From Terana coerulea (lineage: Eukaryota; Basidiomycota; Agaricomycetes; Polyporales; Phanerochaetaceae): 24,988 nucleotides of DNA. The notes under the pieces were generated by a model. The model did no database searches, was not told the origin of the DNA, and was given only the letters and a program-made list of their open reading frames with translations. The DNA is taken from NCBI GenBank assembly GCA_024811115.1, contig JAKOGH010000190.1, positions 1 to 24,988 of the forward strand, read 5' to 3'. Below, one piece after another: positions 17,367 to 24,988 of the stretch (position 1 is the first letter of the stretch; each line of letters opens with the position of its first letter). A program made the translations under genes and the position numbers.

Positions 17367-17471
17367 TCTCGGCGGAGGGCGACTTCGGTCGTCCTGGCAC
17401 GGACCTTTACGTGGTCGCTGGGATAAGTACCCCTCGAGGCTTCGAGCCCGAGGGCGAAACCAACACGTGCC
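17367..17471 (+). ncRNA. HDV-like self-cleaving ribozyme, copy C
   Basis: P1 pairs 17368-17374 (CTCGGCG) with 17416-17422 (CGCTGGG), seven pairs with two G-U. J1/2 holds a hairpin, 17377-17383 with 17388-17394, closed by a C(TTCG)G tetraloop. P2 pairs 17396-17401 (GGCACG) with 17466-17471 (CGTGCC). P3 is ACC (17403-17405) with GGT (17413-17415), and L3 is TTTACGT. P4 pairs 17431-17436 with 17449-17454 and continues as GGCT with AGCC around a TCG loop; its sequence differs from A and B but the pairing holds. The putative catalytic cytosine is C17455, followed by GAA. Predicted cleavage is just 5' of P1, about 70 nt after the end of array C. Confidence 0.8.
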
Positions 17472-17741
17472 TAATGCTTCACTCTCTGTACATAGCCATG
17501 TAAACTATACATTGCCTTTATAATATATTTGCTTAACTTACTATCATCTTCATCAGTGCGATTCTGAGAGAACTTCGCATGCGGGAAAAGGATTGAGTTT
17601 GAGTTGGATGAATCCACGGTGCGTCTACCTGGATAATAATTTACTTGAGTATGTTGAGCGGATTTCCACCAAACACGTCACATACTTTATGATAGTCGAG
17701 CCACATAACTGGCCCCCACGTAGGTGCTCCTTCAAGAATAA

Positions 17742-18229
17742 TATATCCTATTCGAAAAACGTGAGGTCTCCAATGAGCATTTGGATCCTATTGATATGCT
17801 TGGCGGAAGGATGGCGTGCCAAGCAGAAGAGTTGTTCCGCGTTCGGCCAACTGGTCGTCTTCATGAAGTTCAACGTGCGGAAATTTGCCCCGAAGAGCCT
17901 TGAGCCATATCAAGTCTGAAAATAATCATCAAGTATAAGTTACACGCATATATGCAGACAAAACGGCGCCCACTGTTCGTAGTGTCGTGGATTAGGATGC
18001 GCAGCGGGTTTCAGCGTCAACGATGAGATGATTTCGGCAAGCTGGAATTGCTAAGCATAAACAGAAGCTTGCTGTTGTAAGTGTGGGCAAGAAATATAGC
18101 GAGCTAAAAGAGCCTACAGATAAAACGCACATATCAGTGACGAAGATTTACCTCTTGTACGGCAGAGACGACACTCACATGAAAGTTGAATGGAAAGCAG
18201 GCGTCGTCGCTTCAATATCAATGCCCTGA
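17742..18229 (+). pseudogene. Fragments of an unidentified protein gene
   Basis: Two open stretches in different frames look like protein. The first (17742-17903) reads EVSNEHLDPIDMLGGRMACQ and EELFRVRPTGRLHEV. The second (18032-18229) reads KQKLAVVSVGKKYSELKEP, HISVTKIYLLYGRDDTHMK and VEWKAGVVASISMP, then stops. Neither has a convincing start. The second is the better-preserved relative of the relic at 11300-11495. They may be one decayed gene with lost intron boundaries, or an incomplete mobile-element gene. No family is recognised. Confidence 0.45.
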
Positions 18230-19738
18230 TTGCATAGAGAGACCTTTATCGTGGGTGCAGACGTATGATTGCCGGCTGCTATCGGTATGAGGGTCTAAAG
18301 CGAGACCATGGTAGACTGCGTGGCAAGAGGCAGCCCCAGATGTTCGTATACGAGGAGACACTGCGTTGTGAGGGCGATTCAGCCTGCAAGGCGCGAGCGA
18401 AGTTAGCGGTAATGAGTGATGACTAGTATTGTAATTGCGACATGAGACTCGGACGTAAGCGGCAAGGGACTCCAGCTCACTGGACTTCAGTGCTACTACT
18501 CGATCTCCTTGATACCTTTCAGCCCAAGCAGCTCGCATATTATTGCGTAATCGGCCTGTGCAGAATGAGGGTGTCACGGCTACGGCGAATGCGGTAATGG
18601 TCGACGGTCGAGGGAGTAGAACTCAAAAATTTGAGCTGCCTCAATGTGGGACATCAGCAAAGTTGCATTGGCGCTGAGCGGTACTGACAGGTACTGATGA
18701 AGCCATCTCAGCGCGCTTCAGTCCCTTCAGTGCCCTCAGCGCCCGCCAGTCTCAGTAGTCGTTTTGAGCGCTCTCAGACGTTTTTGACCCCTCTTGCATC
18801 CGACTCTTGCAGCAAAGCTTCGGTGAGTAAACCATCATCATTCACGTCCAGCATAGATTATGAAACAAGAGGAACTAAGAAAATACAAAATCTAGTAAAA
18901 CTCCGGCTTCAGCAGGGCTCGAACTTCGGTTCCAAACTGTTCCTCAGTGCTCTCAGTGCCCGTCAGCGCTCATCAGTCGTCAGCGCTTGTACGTTTTGCT
19001 GATGGAACCGGTGCCGTTGACGCTCACGGCGGCAGATGCCGTGCGCCTACAGACGCAAGCGGCAGCCGTGACTGACCGCGACCTCGGACGTTCCTTGAAG
19101 CTTCCGACGCTGCAAAGAACACAGTACAATCCAAGACCTTGAACTGAAGCGTTATCTTGTGCTAGTGCTATGTGCCCTGTCAATGTACAAGCTGCTAGGG
19201 GTCTACTCGCTCCTTTGCTCTCGGAACATGGTGCAAGAACTACGTTTACTGTCTACGACCATTGGACACTGTTCTAGCGCAGCTAGCCTGGTGGGAGGCT
19301 TCTCAAAATTCTCAGTACTTCAATTGAATGTATGGTCTGGGATCTGCGATTCCTCTCTGGTCTTTCTGGCGTCGCTGGGATTTAGTTCCGAGTCCTCTTG
19401 GTCATCTGGACTTCTTGCAATAATGCTGGTCTTGAACTACGCCTGTGCGAGTCGTCGTTCCAACGTTCACACCCAGAGGAGCTAGACGCCCAAAGTTAAG
19501 AACTGAGCTGCTCTGTCGTACTCTTCGTCATCAACTACCACAAGTCCCGCCCGCTGAGAGGCTTACCAGCCAGCCTCATCTATTCCTTGTTACTTTTATT
19601 CTCGCTTGGGTTGTCATCTCTCATCACGAACACAACCACGACCACCACGTCCATTGCCTCACCAGCCACGCTCTTGTTAACTTGGGCGGCCTCACACAAC
19701 CCACGCCCATCTCACACTCGTTTTTGTATATTTACACC
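18230..19738. other. Region without a confident gene
   Basis: No domain is recognised. A 46-codon ATG frame (19002-19142) reads protein-like (PLTLTAADAVRLQTQAAAV) but is too short to call. CAGTGC-rich segments at about 18727 and 18946 suggest a decayed duplication. A TTCGAGCCC box on the minus strand near 18915 resembles a Pol III B box, but no tRNA arm forms around it. The last 200 bp (19540-19738) look like a pyrimidine-rich 5' leader for the dynamin relic that follows. Confidence 0.3.
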
Positions 19739-21690
19739 ATGACTTCTCACCTTCCTTCCAGCGGCTCCAGATGGTCGGAGCGATATGCTTAGTGTTGCCG
19801 AAGTTCAGTTCAGTTCAGTTTGGGTCCATTTTTGTCTGAACCAGAACCAGAACCAAGTGTTTAGCAGCCGAACCTGAACCGAACTGAACTGAACCAGTAT
19901 GAACTGGTTTGAACCATTGAACCATGTATATATCAGCTTTACTCTGTCAAATCAGTATAATTGCAATGGTAGATTATAATAGAGTTATATATTGACATCT
20001 AGAAGAGTTTGTATAGTGCAAAAGCCTTACATTATGATGTTTTGAAGCTCAGTGTCTGATAGAGGCTGCCAGTTGCCTTTTTGGCAGCTATTGATGGCAT
20101 CATATATACACCAAAACATAAGCAGAGTGACATTTGATGCTCAGTTTACAAGCACAACAATGAAAAAATAGTTTAGACATGCTATAGTAAGTAAGTTCAT
20201 GTACTTTTCTCTATGAATCCCAGTACAAATACACTACATAACATATACATGGTTCACGGTTCGAACTGGTTCGAACTTGGTTCAGAGCGTGACAGCCATG
20301 CCCCGAACCAAGAACCGAACCAAGTTATCTAGAGGCCGAACCAGAACCGAACCAAACTGAACCACACGGTTCGGTTCATCGGTTCTGGTTCTGAACCGCC
20401 GAACCGAACTGAACTTCGGCAACACTAGATATGCTGCCCATGTTGGCTAAGTTCTCCCACACGATGAAGGCACTGAGCGAAATCAGGTAAGATACGCTCT
20501 TGCCGCCCGTAAGGACTGCGCTGATACATTCTGCATGCAGCCTACATGCCGGTGTTTCTGCTCCTTGCATTGCAGTCATGGGCGATGTATATGGTGGGAA
20601 GTTATCAGTGATGGAGTCGTTATCTGGAGTAAGTTGTCTGTCTACTTTGTATGTTGCGCAGTACCTCACGCGTCTCAGTTCGAATTCCCTCCTAACGCCA
20701 GAGTGTCCGTGCAATGCCCTGTGGAGATCTCTTTTTCCTTGGGCATCACTTGGACATGCACCTTCTCCGTCTGCCGCGACGTTTGATCAACATGGCCGAC
20801 CGTTGCCCCATGCCGAGGCTATGGTTTTCGGCCCCACGTTAGCTGACCCTCAAGACATAGGGCTACACCTGCTACAAGCGGAGGCCTGTGCATTGGCTCC
20901 TGACAGCCCTGTCGAGTCGTTTCTTCATCGGACGTTACAAGACCTTCAGAGCACGCGTTCAACGGGCGTCATGGTCAAAGAACAAGGTTTACATGTCGAT
21001 CTCTGGACCACGAGTTCCCAATATCACATTTGTTCGACTTCCTGGTATGCGCAACGTGTCTCCTATGCCCGCCTCTTGGACTGACCCACGAATTCTGTAG
21101 GCCATCCCCAACTGTACCCTGAACGGGAAAGACTTCGACTCGAGAGGACAATCGCGTCTCGCGGTAAAGGACAATGATATTCTCCTGGTGGTAGCTCCCT
21201 CGACGCCGTATGTGGATCTACATAACAATTTGGAACGTTGATGACCGACGACAATATGCAGAACGCCTCAGCAAAGATGTTGTTAATCTCTCACGGACAC
21301 TCATTCCGTCCCGCCAGCAGACTATAGGTACACTCGAGAGTTTCTGAATGTCGCGCGTGGCTGATCACATACTCCTAGGCCGTACTAACGAAGGTTGATC
21401 GACTTGCCTCGGAGAGCCGAACCATGCGGCAGTACATGACATACTGGCATTCCTCGGTGCAGAGTGACTCATCGCCCTTCGTTCACCCATGGCATGTCGT
21501 ATCTTGCCCTATCGCTCGGCAGATGTTTCAGGAAGAGACATTGAACGCTGAACGCGACTTTGTCGCTAAACACCTCTTCTTGAAAGCAAGTCATGATCAA
21601 AAGAGGTTCGGTGTTGGGCCACTCATGGAGAAGATATGCCGAGTGGCATATGAAGCTGTCACAAATAGGTATGGTCGAGCTTTCGTTGGC
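19739..21690 (+). pseudogene. Dynamin-like GTPase pseudogene, interrupted by a hAT MITE
   Basis: Intact relatives are large GTPases that remodel membranes. A likely start is ATG 19739. After removing the MITE and one target copy, an exon reads MLPMLAKFSHTMKALSEIR and ends at a GTAAGA donor (20487); an intron with a CTGAT branch point ends at 20540. The next exon holds the G1 region as GDVYGGKLS (family GDxxxGKS) and VMESLSG; a second intron (20629-20678) leads to FEFPPNARVSVQCPVEISF. Frameshifts near 20785 and 20940-20970 follow. G3 is VRLPG (21032-21046), where Asp of DLPG is Arg. G4 is LTKVD (21385-21399). Middle-domain signatures PFVHPWHVV and RFGVGPLMEKICRVAYEAV run to about 21670, where a GTATGG donor may start an intron. 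The Gypsy LTR begins 50 bp later, so the rest may lie beyond the window. Confidence 0.8.
19790..20427. mobile_element. hAT-type MITE, copy 2 (638 bp) with 8-bp target duplication
   Basis: The ends are TAGTGTTGCC and GGCAACACTA, with inverted repeats of about 22 bp. A perfect direct duplication, GATATGCT, flanks it at 19782-19789 and 20428-20435, as expected for the hAT superfamily. It is the same family as 11496-12163 but in the opposite orientation. GAACC/GGTTC subterminal repeats fill about 130 bp at each end. It has no transposase. It lies in the first exon of the dynamin-like gene. Confidence 0.92.
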
Positions 21691-21726
21691 GTATATGCTC
21701 TGATCGTCATTCTATATATCACTTTC

Positions 21727-22205
21727 TGTTACGGACAGAATTATTTCTTTTATCTTCGAACAATTAGCAATACTGGCTCGGTTCGCGACTCACGACTCAC
21801 CTCGCCCCTATGCCCTATGACTCAGCTAGCGTAGCGTACCCTACGCCCTGCCCAGACTCATCTACCAGTCTCAACACTGGTACGGATACGTAGTATGCTC
21901 TCCCACGCCATCCTCTTGTACAGTAGTATAAAGATCGACCAGTCAAGGCCTCATAAGCCTTAACTGCGATCTCTTTGTTTATTAACATCGATATCTCTGG
22001 TCAGTCTCTGCGTGCTAGAGGGAAACCTCCGTAATAGCCCTCAGAGTCGCATTGAGCGTCCAGCTCATTGCGCAACGACCTTGGTCTTAATATTAGATCG
22101 CAGTTTCGAACCGACCGACTCTTTTGAGTCTAAGTCACCCAGAACCCACCGAACGGCCGACTACTTAACTAGTTATCCCGAAACTCCAACCCTGGTCCTG
22201 TAACA
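21727..22205 (+). mobile_element. 5' LTR of a Gypsy retrotransposon (inferred limits)
   Basis: The segment begins TGTTAC and ends GTAACA, a perfect 6-bp inverted terminal pair of the TG...CA type, and lies directly upstream of a gag gene. A TATAAAG box is at 21927-21933. The 3' LTR is outside the window, so the limits (479 bp) rest on the terminal motif only. The five bases before it are CTTTC, the expected target duplication. No clear primer-binding site starting with TGG follows. Confidence 0.6.
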
Positions 22206-22394
22206 AGGACAAGGGCTCACCGAACCACCACGGCAGACGCCAACGGAATTGTGTGTACGCTCGTACACACCGATTTCATCTGAAATCAGGAACAGACGTC
22301 AACTTCGCAATCGACACAGGGATCCTACGATTCTGCCGACAAAAACCCCTGCAAGAACTGAAACACACCAGACAAGAAAACGATCCAACCCACC

Positions 22395-23721
22395 AAAGGT
22401 TACGAACCGTGCACCAGAGGCCAACACCAGACCCCACGAACCATCTCATCCTCCACATCCGATTCCAATCCCCCAGATCCTGTCAACCCCAATTTCATCG
22501 TCAACCAAACCGACGAACCCTTCACTGTCTTCATCAACCAAGTTGAAGTAACATTCGAACATTTCCTCGAGTGTCTAGACAAACAAATCGAATTCTACAC
22601 CCTAACTCGGGACCCCACCGGAGCAGAAAGCCAGGAAATATCGAGCTGAAGTAGTGAAGAAACAGGGAATGGCACAAACAATGGAAACTAGAATGGCCCA
22701 GAAGTTTGCAGATGTAGATCAAGGGATACAGGAAATCAAGGCTGCGATCACGGCAAATTCAACCTCAACCGGAGCAACCACGAAGAAATCCTCGAAAGCG
22801 ACCAAACTGAGGACCCCAGATGAGTTTGACGGCTCAGAAAAACGCGTCAAAGAATTCAAAAGAGGCTGTCACCTCTATTTTGAAGCATACCCCACCGACT
22901 TCGCCCTCCCAAAGGAAAGAATCATCTTCGCCCTCTCCTATATGACGAAAGGATCAGCAAAATCCTGGGCAGATCTGAAACTCGACGAATACGGAGATAA
23001 AGGATATCCCGGCACTCTCGCCGAATTTTGGGACGATTTCGACAAAATCTTCGTCCAACGCGATGATATCTCGAACACTTTAAGGAAAATCGAACGCCTT
23101 AAAAACAGATCCGAACGAGACAAGAAAGACACTGTCAGGGAAACAGTGATCAAATTCAGACACCTCACGTTACAGCTCAAAGGCAGCGACACCGACGCTC
23201 AGCTCATCAGGAGCTTCAAGAAATGCATCCCCGTCGATATGAAAAACCAAATCTGCCTCAGCTCAGCGGTGAAACCAACCACGCTATTAGCCTGGTACGA
23301 CTCGGTGATTAAATTCATCGAAGACGATGACGACGAAGACGACAAGCGTCACCAATCGCACAACCGAAGACAGGGACGAAACGCGATGGACGTAGATGCG
23401 ATTAGAACTAAAGAGGAAAGGCAGGAGGCCAGGAAGAAGGGCCTATGCTACAACTGTGGAGGTAAGGGACATCTTGCTGAAGATTGCCCAACCAAAAGGA
23501 AGAAACCCTCCGACCAAGACAATGGAAAGAAGCCGAAGCCGCTGCGACTACGGTGCGTGAGGGCCACCGTTGTTACAAACGACAACTCTAGCGACGAAGA
23601 GTCTGAGGACTCTGACGAAGAAGACGAGGACGGAGAAATGGTCATTCGCAACCTCATTAGCTCGCTTTCCAAGAAGCAGCACAAGAACCTCGCCAAAGGG
23701 CTTGGAAAGGATTTTTCCTAA
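22395..23721 (+). pseudogene. Gypsy gag with zinc knuckle, frameshifted
   Basis: Gag forms the retrotransposon particle. The N-terminal part reads in one frame to about 22620 (TVFINQVEVTFEHFLECLDK) and then, after a 1-bp shift, continues as EQKARKYRAEVVKKQG into a long open frame ending at 23721. The first ATG in the long frame is 22669. The capsid-like region includes TPDEFDGSEKRVKEF and AEFWDDFDKIFVQRDD. A single zinc knuckle CYNCGGKGHLAEDC (about 23449) has the CX2CX4HX4C spacing, followed by an acidic Ser/Glu/Asp-rich tail. The stop at 23719 lies just after a run of five T; a one-base shift there would open the protease frame (FLKEPASTSAPVRISTYSV), so it could be either a mutation or a natural frameshift site. 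The true N-terminus is not resolved. Confidence 0.85.
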
Positions 23722-24988
23722 AGGAGCCTGCCTCGACGTCAGCTCCTGTTCGCATCTCCACCTACTCTGTACTTATAGCCGGAAATGAATGCAATGTCTA
23801 TGCGCATCCCTATAACGTTGAAAGGAGAGAGAATCGTCGAAACACCCGCCCTCGTAGACTCAGGAGCAGGAGGAACATTCATATCTGAGAAAATGGTGAA
23901 GAAACTCAAGCTCAAGTCACGAAAACTCGAGCGAACCATTGCGGTGTTTAACGTCGACGGCACTCCAAACCGTCAAGGACGCATCACACATGAGGTAGAA
24001 ATACCTATGACGGTCGGAGGCCGCACCATTTGAACAAACTTCCTCGTCACGAACTTAGGCAGAGAGGAAGTCATCCTTGGCATCACCTGGCTCAAGGATA
24101 GAAACCCAGCCATCAACTGGAAGGATGGACGCCTCCAGTTTGGAAAACGAGTCTCAGTAGAAGTACTACCTGATGAGGACGATCGGAAGGATTAACAAAC
24201 TGTCGTCAGAAGACCCTGAAATCTTACCGACCAGCCGACGAACCAACAATTAATTTCGCTCAATTACGAGCAGTTGACCTCATGACACCTGGAGAGTTGG
24301 AGGAAGGCGATATCCTATATTCCTACCTACCAGGAGAGAAGAAACTTACAGCGGTAACCTGGACTGAAGACATAAACCCCATAGCTACGCGAGCACTATG
24401 GATCAATGCTAAAGTCAATCCGGCAATGGAATTCGCGCAGAAAGCCAATACTCAGACGACAACTCAAGTACCAGAAAAATACCAAGAGTACGTGTCGGTG
24501 TTTGAGAAAAGGCCTCCGAACGATTCCCAGAATCCTGTCCCTACGATCACGCCATCGACCTCAAGGATGACTTTGTACCAAGAGATTGCAAAGTGTACCC
24601 GCTGTCACCTCTGGAACAGGAGAAACTCAAGGAGTTTCTAGAGGAAAATCTTCGTAAAGGATACATTCGACCATCGAAATCCCCCATGGCATCACCATTC
24701 TTCTTTGTAGGCAAGAAAGACGGGTCACTAAGACCATGCCAAGACTACCGACCTTAACGAAGGAACAGTCAAGAATACATATCTGCTACCTCTCATTGGC
24801 GAACTCATCGACAAACTCCAAGGATCCACGATTTTTACCAAGCTCGATCTCAGAGCTGGGTACAACAACATCAGAATCAAGGATGGTGATCAATGGAAGG
24901 GAGCGTTTAAAACCAATTAAGGGTTATTCGAACCAATGGTCATGTTTTTTGGCATGTGCAACTCCCCGGCAACCTTCCAGGCGATGAT
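23722..24988 (+). pseudogene. Gypsy pol relic: protease and start of reverse transcriptase (cut by window end)
   Basis: The retroviral-type aspartic protease has the active-site motif LVDSGAGGTFIS (about 23851) and the later ILGITWL. A TGA at 24031 splits it (most simply Arg CGA to TGA), and the frame ends at a TAA near 24193. A linker follows in another frame ([32 protein letters not shown]). The reverse transcriptase begins with the Gypsy signature [10 protein letters not shown] and [18 protein letters not shown], then [23 protein letters not shown], a frameshift near 24750, and [18 protein letters not shown] with the motif A aspartate. FKTN is followed by a TAA, then MFFGMCNSPATFQAM at the window edge. 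The YxDD box, RNase H and integrase are outside. With at least two stops and three or more frameshifts this copy is inactive. Confidence 0.88.

Larger units (their letters stand above)
16394..17590 (+). repeat. Ribozyme-bearing repeat unit, copy C
   Basis: Same order as copies A and B: dyad, TATA box, tandem array, ribozyme. Clear similarity to A and B after the ribozyme continues only to about 17480 (GTGCCTAATGCTTC), with a faint match (GAGAACTTCGC) near 17575, so the tail is shortened or diverged. Unit C lies 13 kb from A and B and points away from the BTB gene. No coding capacity is conserved with the other copies. Confidence 0.65.

Noticed and set aside
18900..18930. Pol III B-box-like TTCGAGCCC on the minus strand, possible SINE head or tRNA
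   Set aside because: No T-arm stem forms around it and no A box is found at the right distance.
22253..22551. Two overlapping frames of about 100 codons near the Gypsy 5' end
   Set aside because: They overlap the decayed N-terminal part of gag in other frames and are low-complexity shadows.

Overview
The window looks like a repeat-rich part of a filamentous basidiomycete genome, probably an Agaricomycete. The signs are a BTB/POZ gene and a dynamin-like GTPase relic with introns of about 50-58 bp (GTATGT or GTAAGN donors, CTGAY branch points), Copia and Gypsy retrotransposons, and small hAT and TA-type inverted-repeat elements. Assignment to a species is not possible by eye. No tRNA or rRNA gene was seen.

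The most striking content is a three-copy, apparently non-coding unit (A: 1318 to 1 on the minus strand; B: 1806 to at least 3296 on the plus strand; C: 16394 to about 17590 on the plus strand). Each copy has, in order: a 19-bp dyad (TGTTTATT-NNN-AATAAACA), a TATA box 38-41 bp further on, a private tandem array (A about 97 bp x5; B about 67 bp x11; C about 105-140 bp x6), and a roughly 105-nt domain that folds as an HDV-like self-cleaving ribozyme. P1, P2, P3, P4, L3 and the catalytic cytosine are all present, and covarying pairs occur in P1, P4 and an extra J1/2 hairpin. The arrays are unrelated between copies while both flanks are conserved. Arrays A and C themselves encode repeated hairpins. 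A and B form a large divergent inverted duplication.

Region by region: 1-3300 units A and B; 3300-4900 no confident gene; 4914-5092 a 179-bp TA-flanked MITE; 5100-6500 no confident gene; 6500-9220 a dead Copia pol with eleven in-frame stops but an otherwise open frame of about 2 kb; 9350-10112 an inverted-repeat element; 10336-10760 an LTR-like promoter and leader; 11300-11495 a degenerate coding repeat interrupted by a hAT MITE (11496-12163); 12164-14328 AT-richer DNA without a gene; 14706-15897 a BTB-domain gene on the minus strand; 16394-17590 unit C; 17742-18229 degenerate coding fragments; 19739-21690 a dynamin-like GTPase pseudogene broken by a second hAT MITE with a perfect 8-bp target duplication; 21727 to the end a Gypsy element (5' LTR, gag, protease, start of reverse transcriptase) carrying frameshifts and stops.

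The only credible intact protein gene is the BTB gene. Everything else is mobile-element material, relics, or the ribozyme-bearing units, which are the candidate undescribed system: an RNA polymerase II-like promoter driving a hairpin-rich tandem-repeat transcript that would be cut by its own ribozyme just after the array.
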